Source: an uncultured Pseudobutyrivibrio sp.
GTDB taxonomy: Bacteria; Bacillota; Clostridia; Lachnospirales; Lachnospiraceae
Reading direction: 5' to 3'
Length of the DNA stretch: 32,884 bases
NCBI GenBank assembly: GCA_946403965.1
Contig: CAMJBT010000036.1
Coordinates: 1-32,884, forward strand
How positions within the stretch are numbered: the first letter of the stretch is position 1; every line of letters begins with the position of its first letter. A model generated the notes under the pieces. It was given only the letters and a program-made list of their open reading frames with translations. It was not told the DNA's origin and searched no databases. Below are positions 8,801-16,458 of this stretch, one piece after another. The translations under genes and the position numbers were made by a program.

Positions 8801-10327
8801 ATGAATAGTCAGACTCTCCGTGAGGCAAGAAAATATGAAGAGGCACTAGAAAAATTAATTGCTAAAGATAAGCGACCAAAATTTCACCTGTCTCCAAGAG
8901 TAGGTTGGATGAATGATCCTAATGGTCTTTGCATCTACCAGAATAAATATCATTTATTTTATCAGTATCATCCATATGATGCTCACTGGGGACCAATGCA
9001 TTGGGGACATGCTGTAAGTACTGATTTACTTCATTGGGAATTTCTTCCTGCAGCATTAGCACCAGATGAATACTATGACAAGGATGGTGTTTTCTCTGGA
9101 AGCGCTATCACTTTAGAGGATGGAAGACATCTTCTTATGTACACTGGTGTTATGAAAAGAACAGTGGAAAATGGTCAGATGAAAGAATTCCAAACACAGT
9201 GTATCGCTGTTGGTGATGGAATCGATTATGAAAAATACGAAAATAACCCTGTAATTAAAGCTGATCAGATTCCAGAAGGCTCAAGCAAGACGGATTTCAG
9301 AGATCCTAAAATCTGGAAGAACGAAGATGGAACATATCGTTGTCTTGTAGCAAATAGATCTGCAGATGGTACAGGCCAGCTTCTTTTATTTAAGAGCAAG
9401 GACTGTATTGAGTGGGAGTTTGTTAAAGTTTTTGCAGCTAATAAGGGCCGCTATGGAATGATGTGGGAATGTCCAGATTTCTTTGTTTTGGATGGTAAGG
9501 GTGTTCTACTTACAAGCCCTCAGGATATGCTTCCAGAAGGTTTTGAGTTCCATAATGGTAACGGAAATCTTTGTATTATTGGTGATTATGATGCAGCAAC
9601 TGAAACTTTTACAGAAGAAAATGTTCAGGCTGTAGATTACGGTATTGATTATTATGCCATGCAGACAATTGAAACATTAGATGGCAGACGTGTAATGATT
9701 GGTTGGATGCAGAATTGGGATACTTCAGGTGCCCATGACAGTAATGAGCCTTGGTTTGGACAGATGGCATTACCACGCGAAATTTCCATTAAAGATGGAA
9801 GATTATGTCAATGGCCAATTAAAGAGCTTGAATCAATGAGAACCAATAAGGTTGAACATAAAGATTATCTTCTTCCAGCAACAAAGGATTTAAAGGACAG
9901 TGACAGTGAATCTATTGAAGGGTCAATCTCTTTAGATGGAATTAAAGGACGCTGTTTAGATCTTGAGCTTGAAGTAAAACCAAAAGATGTCGAGGCAATG
10001 TTTGACAAGTTTGTCATTTCAATTGCTGCAGACGAAAAGTATCACACTGATATTATAATTCGTCCAAAGGAGAATATTGCAAAGATTGATCGCAAGTTCT
10101 CAGGAAGTAGACGTGCTATAGTGCATCAGCGTCGTGCTCATATTCCATGGAATAGCGAGACAATAAAACTCCGCATTATTTTGGATCGTTACAGCATGGA
10201 AGTATTTTTTGAGGATGGCAAATATGTAATGACAGCATCACTTCCAACAGATGTTTCATGCGACGGAATCTTCTTTAATACAAATGAGGACGCTATTATA
10301 AATGTTGTAAAATATGATTTACAATAA
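8801..10327 (+). CDS. Glycoside hydrolase family 32, beta-fructosidase
   Basis: A 508-residue GH32 enzyme that cleaves beta-D-fructofuranosyl bonds in sucrose, sucrose-6-phosphate or short fructans. All three active-site motifs are present: WMNDPNG with nucleophile Asp39, FRDP with transition-state Asp168, and WECPDFF with general acid Glu223. The propeller spans residues about 27-340 and the C-terminal beta-sandwich about 370-505. There is no signal peptide, so it works in the cytoplasm. AGGAAGG at 8784-8790 supports the ATG. It follows the transporter genes on the same strand, with only a hairpin between, so it probably cleaves the imported sugar. Sucrose-6-phosphate hydrolase is less likely because the transporter here is ABC type, not PTS, but it cannot be excluded. 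Confidence 0.93.
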   Translation: MNSQTLREARKYEEALEKLIAKDKRPKFHLSPRVGWMNDPNGLCIYQNKYHLFYQYHPYDAHWGPMHWGHAVSTDLLHWEFLPAALAPDEYYDKDGVFSGSAITLEDGRHLLMYTGVMKRTVENGQMKEFQTQCIAVGDGIDYEKYENNPVIKADQIPEGSSKTDFRDPKIWKNEDGTYRCLVANRSADGTGQLLLFKSKDCIEWEFVKVFAANKGRYGMMWECPDFFVLDGKGVLLTSPQDMLPEGFEFHNGNGNLCIIGDYDAATETFTEENVQAVDYGIDYYAMQTIETLDGRRVMIGWMQNWDTSGAHDSNEPWFGQMALPREISIKDGRLCQWPIKELESMRTNKVEHKDYLLPATKDLKDSDSESIEGSISLDGIKGRCLDLELEVKPKDVEAMFDKFVISIAADEKYHTDIIIRPKENIAKIDRKFSGSRRAIVHQRRAHIPWNSETIKLRIILDRYSMEVFFEDGKYVMTASLPTDVSCDGIFFNTNEDAIINVVKYDLQ

Positions 10328-10329
10328 TA

Positions 10330-10376
10330 TTGTCTAACCTTTTTAGGTAAATTCAGTTTTGCTGAATTAAAGACAA
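10330..10376. other. Branched inverted-repeat element after GH32
   Basis: TTGTCT (10330-10335) pairs with AGACAA (10371-10376) and encloses two small hairpins: ACCT/AGGT (10337-10348) and AATTCAG/CTGAATT (10350-10368). It could fold as a three-way junction. It has no T-run on the plus strand, so it is unlikely to terminate alone. Confidence 0.35.
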
Positions 10377-10407
10377 AAAATGGAGCTATCGGTTTACGAT
10401 AGCTCCA
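10375..10407 (-). terminator. aroA terminator overlapping its stop codon
   Basis: TGGAGCTATCG (10381-10391) and CGATAGCTCCA (10397-10407) form a perfect 11-bp stem. On the minus strand it is followed by six T. The aroA stop codon (10386-10388) lies inside the stem. On the plus strand the tail ATTGTTTT could also stop GH32 transcription. Confidence 0.85.
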
Positions 10408-11666
10408 ATTGTTTTGAAGAAATCTGGATAAGAAATTTGACAACAAGCTTCATTATCAAATGTAGTTTCCCCATCAGCGGCTAGTCCTGCAATAGCAAAT
10501 GACATTGCAATTCTATGATCTAAGTAAGTATTAATTCTAGTACCTTTTAAGGATGCACCACCGGTAATTATCATTCCATCATCAGTAGGAGTAATATTTC
10601 CACCCATATTTTTAAGGTTTTCAGTTACTGTCGCAATTCTATCGCTTTCCTTTACTTTAAGTTCGGAAGCATCTTTTATAACTGTAGTTCCTTCTGCAAA
10701 AGCAGCCATAACAGCTATAATAGGAATTTCATCAATAAGAGCAGGAATTATTTCTCCTGAAATTTCACAACCTCTAAGTTTGCTTGATGAAACATGAATG
10801 TCAGCAACTGGTTCGCCACTTACAATACGTTCATTTAAAAGCTTTATATTTCCACCCATTTCCTGGGCAACTTTTATTATTCCAGCTCGACTTGGATTCG
10901 TATTTACGTTTTTAATAAGTAAATCTGCATTAGGGCATATAAGACCAGCGGCAATAAAATATGCGGCAGAGGAAATATCTCCAGGCACTTCAATTTTCTG
11001 ACCAGTTAATACAGGATGACCCTCAATAGAGGCTGTATGTCCTTGCGATTTAATATTTGCTCCAAAACCTGAAAGCATAAGTTCTGTGTGATTTCTAGAT
11101 AGCACTGGTTCAGTAACGGATGTTATTCCATCTGCATACAATCCTGCTAGTAATACACAAGACTTGACCTGAGCAGATGCTACCGGTGAATCATAATGTA
11201 TTGGGGTAAGCGGAGAACCACCAATTTCAAGTGGAGCACAGCCATTATTTTTTATTGAACGAATATTGGCGCCCATTTGGGTGAGGGGAGTAATAATTCT
11301 TCCCATTGGTCTTTTTTGAATTGATTCATCTCCATTTAAAGAGCTTGTAAATGATTGACCGGCTAATATTCCTGAAATTAGTCTGGTTGTTGTACCACTA
11401 TTTCCTACATCAAGCATTTTAGAAGGAGCCGAAAGCCCATTAAGTCCTTTGCCATGTATAACAACATGATCATTGTCCTGGACGATATCTATTCCCATTG
11501 CTTTGAAGCAGGAGATAGTTGAGCGACAATCTGCACCGTCTAAAAATCCTGTCAGCTCTGTTGTTCCCTCAGAAATGGAACCAAACATAACACCTCGATG
11601 ACTGATTGATTTATCTCCAGGAACTGTTATTTCGCCTTTTAAACTTTTAACCTTATTAATTGACAT
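10386..11666 (-). CDS. aroA: 3-phosphoshikimate 1-carboxyvinyltransferase (EPSP synthase)
   Basis: A 426-residue enzyme joining shikimate-3-phosphate and phosphoenolpyruvate, sixth step of the shikimate pathway, cytoplasmic. Visible motifs are GDKSISHR at 17-24, NSGTTTR at 90-96, KRPMGR at 119-124, the SAQVK shikimate-phosphate segment, and ELKVKESDRI and LDHRIAMSFA near the C terminus. Length is standard. NSGTTTR and the general pattern fit the class II, Gram-positive form. It is the second gene of a two-gene operon after tyrA; the AGAGGA ribosome site abuts the tyrA stop and only 12 bases separate the genes, so translation is probably coupled. The terminator stem runs into the last codons, which is compact but not damaging. 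Confidence 0.97.
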   Translation of the reverse strand: MSINKVKSLKGEITVPGDKSISHRGVMFGSISEGTTELTGFLDGADCRSTISCFKAMGIDIVQDNDHVVIHGKGLNGLSAPSKMLDVGNSGTTTRLISGILAGQSFTSSLNGDESIQKRPMGRIITPLTQMGANIRSIKNNGCAPLEIGGSPLTPIHYDSPVASAQVKSCVLLAGLYADGITSVTEPVLSRNHTELMLSGFGANIKSQGHTASIEGHPVLTGQKIEVPGDISSAAYFIAAGLICPNADLLIKNVNTNPSRAGIIKVAQEMGGNIKLLNERIVSGEPVADIHVSSSKLRGCEISGEIIPALIDEIPIIAVMAAFAEGTTVIKDASELKVKESDRIATVTENLKNMGGNITPTDDGMIITGGASLKGTRINTYLDHRIAMSFAIAGLAADGETTFDNEACCQISYPDFFKTIGAIVNR

Positions 11667-11678
11667 GTTTAATCCTCT

Positions 11679-12785
11679 TTAGTTCGTTCGTAATCTAGTG
11701 TAATAATTATTGTGAGTAAGAATTTTTTTTGCATTTTGCATTGCTTCATCATTATAGAATTCTATTCGAAGTACACCTGGTTCGAATTCTCGATTATGAA
11801 TAATATCGATATTTTTAACACTTATGCTAGCATCTGCTAAAAGCTGAAGAACCCCAACAAGCGTACCCGGTTTATCATCTATATCAACATATAATTCGTA
11901 AAAACGAATTAAAGCATTATCAGGAATTGTTATAGAATCTCTATAGTCTTTGGCTTTTGTCCAAAGAGAGAGTATTTCATCACCATTGGCATTATCGATT
12001 GCATTTCTGAAACATTCCAGTTGCTCTTTGTATGCATCTATAAGTTTCAAAATGGCATCTCTATTACTCAAGAAAATATGTTGCCACATTTTTGGTGAAC
12101 CAGATGCAATTCTTGTAATATCCTTAAATCCGCCTGCTGCAATTGTTTTACAAACTGTGCGTTCATCATCAGTGTCCTGAACAAGATTTACAAGTGAAGC
12201 TGCAATAACATGAGGCAGGTGAGAGACTGCTGCAGTAGCTTCATCGTGTTCTTCTGGACTCAGCTTAATTGGAATAGCACCGAGGCTTCTAATATATTGA
12301 GAAAAATCTTCATAAGTTTGTTGGTCCAATTCTGAATCAGAAGTAAGAATATAGTAAGCATTTTCTAAAAGCTGTGAAGATGAATATTCTAAGCCTGTAA
12401 GCTCAGAACCGGTCATTGGATGTCCGCCAATAAATTGGTTGGTCATTCCGAGACTTCTGGCAACAGCTGTTATATCTCCTTTGACAGAACCCACATCAGT
12501 AATTATACAATCAGGCTTCACAACATCTTTTAGCTGTTTTAAATATTCGCAATTTATTTTTACAGGGCTGCAAAGAAAAATGATATCACATTGTCCAAAT
12601 TGATGAATTTTTAATAGGCCATTATTATCTATAAGTCTTTCTTCAAATGCCGTTTCAATAGTTGATTCACGTGATGCAGTAGCCAAAATTCTGGTGTTTG
12701 GATATACCTTTAATATGGCTTTTGCAATACTTCCACCAATAAGTCCAAGTCCAACAAATCCGATAGTTTTAGTTCTTAATGCCAT
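11679..12785 (-). CDS. tyrA: Prephenate dehydrogenase with ACT domain
   Basis: A 368-residue NAD-dependent enzyme converting prephenate to 4-hydroxyphenylpyruvate for tyrosine. The N-terminal Rossmann fold shows GLGLIGGS at 12-19. The substrate region has GGHPMTGSE and the catalytic-area VSHLPHVIAASLV. The last 75 residues form an ACT domain beginning YVDIDDKPGTLVGVLQLL, the usual site for feedback binding of tyrosine. The ATG at 12785 is preferred over an upstream in-frame GTG at 12803, because GGGAG lies seven bases before it and overlaps that GTG region. Upstream and in operon with aroA; a weak minus-strand promoter is visible in the divergent region shared with the EF-G paralogue. Confidence 0.95.
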   Translation of the reverse strand: MALRTKTIGFVGLGLIGGSIAKAILKVYPNTRILATASRESTIETAFEERLIDNNGLLKIHQFGQCDIIFLCSPVKINCEYLKQLKDVVKPDCIITDVGSVKGDITAVARSLGMTNQFIGGHPMTGSELTGLEYSSSQLLENAYYILTSDSELDQQTYEDFSQYIRSLGAIPIKLSPEEHDEATAAVSHLPHVIAASLVNLVQDTDDERTVCKTIAAGGFKDITRIASGSPKMWQHIFLSNRDAILKLIDAYKEQLECFRNAIDNANGDEILSLWTKAKDYRDSITIPDNALIRFYELYVDIDDKPGTLVGVLQLLADASISVKNIDIIHNREFEPGVLRIEFYNDEAMQNAKKILTHNNYYTRLRTN

Positions 12786-12830
12786 AGCTTTTCTCCCGTT
12801 CACTTTAATACTTTAAAGCAAAAATATATT

Positions 12831-12859
12831 TCTATAATAACACATATTTTCATTGTAAA
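12831..12859 (-). promoter_or_regulatory. Possible tyrA-aroA promoter
   Basis: On the minus strand TTTACA (12854-12859), 17-base spacer, TATAGA (12831-12836), about 45 bases before tyrA. The region is AT-rich, so this is a moderate call. An overlapping plus-strand TTGTAA-N17-TAAAAT (12853-12881) could serve the EF-G paralogue, but is weaker. Confidence 0.4.
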
Positions 12860-12952
12860 TAGTCTGAATATTAGATAAAATATAGTTAAGTTTTATAACA
12901 TCATGGCGCGGCGGGGATTAGGCGTCAAATAATTCATTGGGAGGTAAAACAC

Positions 12953-15049
12953 ATGAAGGTTTTTACTACGGACAAAATTAGAAATGTTGTGTTGCTCGGT
13001 CATAGCGGGGCGGGCAAAACCAGTCTCATCGAATCAATGGCTTTTCTGGCTGGTCAAATCAGCAAGCCAGGCACTATCGAGGCTGGTAATACCATTAGTG
13101 ATTATGACAAGCTTGAAGTAAAAAACAAATTTTCTATTTACACTTCTTTAGTTCCAATCATATGGGGCGATACTAAGATTAATTTCCTAGACACACCAGG
13201 ATATTTTGACTTTATAGGAGAAGCTGAGGAAGCTGTTTCTGCAGCTGATGCAGCTATTATTGTTATATCAGGTAAAAGTGGAATCGAGGTTGGTACAAAG
13301 AGAGCATGGGAGATGTGCGATAAGTTTAATCTTCCAAGAATGGTATTTGTAACTGACATGGATATAGATGATGCCAGCTATAGAGAAATCGTTGAGGAGC
13401 TTCAAAGTTTATACGGAAAGAAGATTGCTCCTTTCCATCTTCCAATCAGAGAGAATGGAGAGTTTGTTGGCTACGTAAATGTAATTCAGCAAATGGGAAA
13501 GCGCTGGAAGGCAGACGGTACTGTTGAGCATTCAGATGTTCCAGATTACAATCAGGAATATTTAGAGAAATATCGTGAAGCACTGATGGAATCTGTTGCA
13601 GAAACTTCAGAGGAGTTCATGGACAGATATTTTGGTGGAGAAGAATTTTCTGAGGATGAAATTAGACAGGCTCTTCGTGTAAATGTGGCTTCAGGTGATA
13701 TTGTCCCTGTTATGATGGGATCAAATCTTACAAACAGAGGCCAGTACACAATGCTTACTGATGTAGTTAAGTACTTACCTTCACCTGCCGATTGCAAAAT
13801 CACAGGAATTAACGCAAATACAAATGAAGTATATGAAGCAAATTATGACTTTTCAAAGCCAAAATCAGCATATGTATTCAAGACTATTGTTGATCCATTT
13901 GTAGGAAAGTATTCACTTGTAAAAGTTAATTCAGGTGTACTTAAAACTGATGATTTACTTTATAACAAGCATAAAGAGACGGAGGAGAAGATAGGAAAGC
14001 TTTATATTCTAACTGGAAGCAAACCTGAAGAAGTGCCTGAAGTGCATGCTGGTGATATTTGTGCATTGTCTAAGCTTCAGAAAGTTGCCACTACAGATTC
14101 GCTTTCTACAAAAGCAAATCCAATTCTTTACATCAGAACACCACTTTCAGTGCCATATACATACAAGAGATATAAAGCTAAAAATAAGGGAGATGAAGAT
14201 AAAATTGCACAGGCTATCGCAAAGCTTTGTGCTGAAGATTTAACTATTAAGGCTGTAAATGATGGCGAGAATAGTCAGTCGCTAATTTATGGTATTGGGG
14301 ACAGACATATCGATATGCTTGTACAAAAACTTAATGAAAAGTATAAGGTTGATATTGAGCTTAGTCAGCCAAAGATTGCTTTCAAGGAAACCATTAGAGG
14401 AAAAGCTGATGTTGAGTACAAGTATAAGAAACAGACTGGTGGTCATGGACAGTATGGACATGTAAAGATGACTTTTGAACCATCAGGAAACATGGAAGAA
14501 CATTATAACTTTACCGAATCTGTAGTAGGTGGTGCTGTTCCAAAGAACTACTTCCCAGCAGTAGAAAAAGGATTACAGGAAGCTGTTCTTGCTGGTCCTC
14601 TTGCTGCTTACCCTGTTGTTGGTATTCATGCTAATCTGTATGATGGAAGCTATCACCCAGTAGATTCATCAGAAATGGCATTTAAAGTTGCAGCGAAGGG
14701 CGCTTTCAAGGATGGTATTATGAAGGCCAATCCAATTCTTCTTGAGCCAATCGAAACTCTTAAGGTTGTAGTTCCTGATTCCTATACTGGTGATGTTATG
14801 GGAGACTTGAATAAGAGACGTGGTCGTGTGCTTGGTATGAACCCAACTGAGACAGGTGGTAAGACCGAGGTTATGGCTGAAGTTCCTATGGCCGAGCTTT
14901 ATGGCTATGACACAACACTTCGCTCTATGACTGGTGGATATGGAACATTCTCTTATGAATTAGCTCGTTACGAGCAGGTTCCATCAGATGTTCAAGCCAA
15001 AGAAGTTGAGCGTCGTGCTAACAAGATTAAGGATGTCGATGAGGAGTAA
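12953..15049 (+). CDS. EF-G-like translation GTPase, degenerate G4 motif
   Basis: A 698-residue paralogue of elongation factor G with the full domain set: G domain 1-270, domain II about 300-385, domains III-V to the end (GGHGQYGHVKMTFEP in domain IV, TGGYGTFSYELARYEQVP in domain V). P-loop is GHSGAGKTS at 16-24, canonical EF-G having GHIDAGKTT. G3 reads DTPGYFDF at 80-87: Tyr84 replaces the catalytic His, as in the known FusA2-like group. The switch-I RGITI motif is missing, with KFSIYTS there. G4 is TDMD at 134-137 instead of NKMD, which is unusual because Asn and Lys contact guanine. GGGAGG at 12939-12944 supports the start. It is a single-gene unit with its own terminator. Likely a ribosome-associated factor with altered or weak GTP hydrolysis; the main fusA is not in this window. 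Confidence 0.9.
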   Translation: MKVFTTDKIRNVVLLGHSGAGKTSLIESMAFLAGQISKPGTIEAGNTISDYDKLEVKNKFSIYTSLVPIIWGDTKINFLDTPGYFDFIGEAEEAVSAADAAIIVISGKSGIEVGTKRAWEMCDKFNLPRMVFVTDMDIDDASYREIVEELQSLYGKKIAPFHLPIRENGEFVGYVNVIQQMGKRWKADGTVEHSDVPDYNQEYLEKYREALMESVAETSEEFMDRYFGGEEFSEDEIRQALRVNVASGDIVPVMMGSNLTNRGQYTMLTDVVKYLPSPADCKITGINANTNEVYEANYDFSKPKSAYVFKTIVDPFVGKYSLVKVNSGVLKTDDLLYNKHKETEEKIGKLYILTGSKPEEVPEVHAGDICALSKLQKVATTDSLSTKANPILYIRTPLSVPYTYKRYKAKNKGDEDKIAQAIAKLCAEDLTIKAVNDGENSQSLIYGIGDRHIDMLVQKLNEKYKVDIELSQPKIAFKETIRGKADVEYKYKKQTGGHGQYGHVKMTFEPSGNMEEHYNFTESVVGGAVPKNYFPAVEKGLQEAVLAGPLAAYPVVGIHANLYDGSYHPVDSSEMAFKVAAKGAFKDGIMKANPILLEPIETLKVVVPDSYTGDVMGDLNKRRGRVLGMNPTETGGKTEVMAEVPMAELYGYDTTLRSMTGGYGTFSYELARYEQVPSDVQAKEVERRANKIKDVDEE

Positions 15050-15072
15050 ATAACAGATAAAAAGTAAACTAA

Positions 15073-15100
15073 GGGGCTACCGAATGGTAGCCTCTTTTTT
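15073..15100 (+). terminator. Terminator of EF-G-like gene
   Basis: GGGGCTACC (15073-15081), GAAT loop, GGTAGCCTC (15086-15094), then six T. One G-U pair in a 9-bp stem. Confidence 0.92.
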
Positions 15101-15195
15101 AGCAGTTAATCAGTAATCTTCTGGTTCTACCTTGCCAATATGACAATACTTGAATTCTTTTAAGTGTTATACGAAAATATATTTTGTTTATTTTA

Positions 15196-15324
15196 GATTT
15201 TAATCCATGGGATTCTTATAAGATTGGAGATTCTATTGATATTTATGTGGATCCTGATAATTTCAAAAAGTACTACGTAGATGCTGTAGATAATGCTGCA
15301 GACATAGTAAGAGATTACACCTAA
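15196..15324 (+). pseudogene. C-terminal gene remnant, DUF3592-like
   Basis: Forty-two codons end in TAA at 15322-15324 and read like the end of a real protein: Y-K-I-G-D-S-I-D-I-Y-V-D-P-D-N followed by KKYYVD. This pattern (G-D-x-V-x-I-Y-x-D-P-x-N) is typical of the C-terminal part of DUF3592 membrane-associated proteins. The frame is open back to 15154 but has no ATG or ribosome site, and the typical upstream membrane helix and domain are absent. The fragment sits between the EF-G terminator and the GH114-like gene. It is probably a remnant left by deletion or recombination. It is too short to be certain of the family. Confidence 0.5.
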
Positions 15325-15345
15325 TACGCTGGAGGATATAATTCA

Positions 15346-16191
15346 ATGACAGAATATGATTATAAAGTACATGAGTCTGGTATCGATATAGGTTTGGGTA
15401 TTTTTGTTTGCCTATCAACATTATTATGTTGTCTTGGCTGTGGCAGCATTGAGCCCTCTCATGAATATGGTGTATACATAGGGGCTGACCCTGAGGATTT
15501 AAAAGACAGAGATTTACCATCTACAATTGTTATCGATGCTCAGTATTATTCTTCTGAAGAGATTTCAAGCTTACAAGTTGATGGTCATATCGTTTATACG
15601 TATCTTAATATAGGTTCTATAGAGAATTTTAGAGATTATTACAGCGATTATGAAGATATTACTCTAGGAACATATGAAAACTGGGAGGATGAACAATGGG
15701 TTGATGTATCCCAGGTAAAATGGCAGGAATTTATTTCTGCTAAAGCTGATGAGCTTATGGATAAGGGAGTAGACGGATTCTTCGTAGATAATTGTGACGT
15801 TTATTATCAGTATCCTACAGAAGAAATCTTTTCTGGAGTATCAAACATACTGGAGGATTTAAAAGATAAAGGCGGATATGTTCTTATTAACGGCGGGGAT
15901 TACTATGTAACCGAGTATTATAATCGCTATTATTCTTTGGATGCCATTCTTGATGGAGTTAATCAGGAGAGTGTATACACCTGTATAGATTGGGACAACG
16001 ATTCCTTTGGTGTTAATACCGATGAAGACAGAGAGTATTTTAGTGATTACTTAAATATGGTCTTGGATGATAATAAAGATGCATATGTACTGGAATATAC
16101 AAATGATTCTGAGGTAGAAGAAGAGGCGTATAACTATGCTAGCAAAATGGGTTATATCCCATACATATCACATTCACTTGAATTAAAATAA
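15346..16191 (+). CDS. GH114-like lipoprotein, putative polygalactosaminidase
   Basis: A 281-residue protein resembling GH114 endo-alpha-1,4-polygalactosaminidases and the related TM1410 family, (beta/alpha)-barrel enzymes acting on galactosamine-rich polymers. The expected strand-end motifs are present: VIDAQYY with Asp64, YLNIGSIENF with Glu93, and DGFFVDNCDVY with Asp144, Asp148 and Asp151. Residues 15-32 are hydrophobic and end CCLGC, so Cys32 may be lipidated, but the lipobox is weak and the N terminus before it (MTEYDYKVHES) is acidic rather than basic. That makes the signal peptide atypical. GGAGG at 15331-15335 lies ten bases before the ATG. It stands alone between a gene remnant and an odd hairpin region. 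Export is likely, the substrate is inferred from the family only. Confidence 0.75.
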   Translation: MTEYDYKVHESGIDIGLGIFVCLSTLLCCLGCGSIEPSHEYGVYIGADPEDLKDRDLPSTIVIDAQYYSSEEISSLQVDGHIVYTYLNIGSIENFRDYYSDYEDITLGTYENWEDEQWVDVSQVKWQEFISAKADELMDKGVDGFFVDNCDVYYQYPTEEIFSGVSNILEDLKDKGGYVLINGGDYYVTEYYNRYYSLDAILDGVNQESVYTCIDWDNDSFGVNTDEDREYFSDYLNMVLDDNKDAYVLEYTNDSEVEEEAYNYASKMGYIPYISHSLELK

Positions 16192-16212
16192 ATTAGACAA
16201 CCATTGTCTAAT
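16192..16212. other. Perfect palindrome after GH114-like gene
   Basis: ATTAGACAA-CCA-TTGTCTAAT: 9-bp arms with a 3-base loop, starting directly after the stop codon. There is no T-run, so it could be a protein-binding site or an mRNA 3' stabiliser. Confidence 0.45.
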
Positions 16213-16292
16213 GGCTTAAAACAGGGCTTTTTGATACAGATATGACACTATCAAGGAAGGTCGTGTTACCACAGGACAAGAGCTATAATATT

Positions 16293-16335
16293 AAAAAGCT
16301 GTAGATGTTTTCATTGCAAAACTCTACAGCTTTTA
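16293..16335 (+). terminator. Long hairpin terminator
   Basis: AAAAGCTGTAGA (16294-16305) pairs with TCTACAGCTTTT (16323-16334), and inner GTTTT/AAAAC extends it. The short tail is ATTATAATTT. It probably terminates the GH114 transcript. Confidence 0.75.
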
Positions 16336-16361
16336 TTATAATTTCGGGTAGTTGTGAGTGA

Positions 16362-16398
16362 GGGATAAATTTGCAAAGCAAATTTTTTAAAATATCCC
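16362..16398. other. Structured inverted-repeat element before leuS
   Basis: Outer GGGAT/ATCCC (16362-16366 and 16394-16398) encloses AAATTTGC-AAA-GCAAATTT (16367-16385). It lies upstream of the likely leuS -10 box, so it would be DNA-level or part of an upstream transcript. No T-box leader sequence is seen. Confidence 0.4.
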
Positions 16399-16422
16399 GA
16401 GCGATGTATCAGGATTATAGTA

Positions 16423-16428
16423 TATAAT
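16423..16428 (+). promoter_or_regulatory. leuS: Likely leuS -10 box
   Basis: A perfect TATAAT, about 30 bases before the leuS start codon. No convincing -35 hexamer is found 17 bases upstream. Confidence 0.45.
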
Positions 16429-16458
16429 CATGATGTTACATTATTACGAGGTGAGAAA

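Noticed and set aside
12953..15049. Tetracycline-resistance ribosomal protection protein
   Set aside because: TetM-type proteins keep an RGITI-like switch I and DTPGHMDF; this protein lacks both and has the FusA2-like DTPGY motif.
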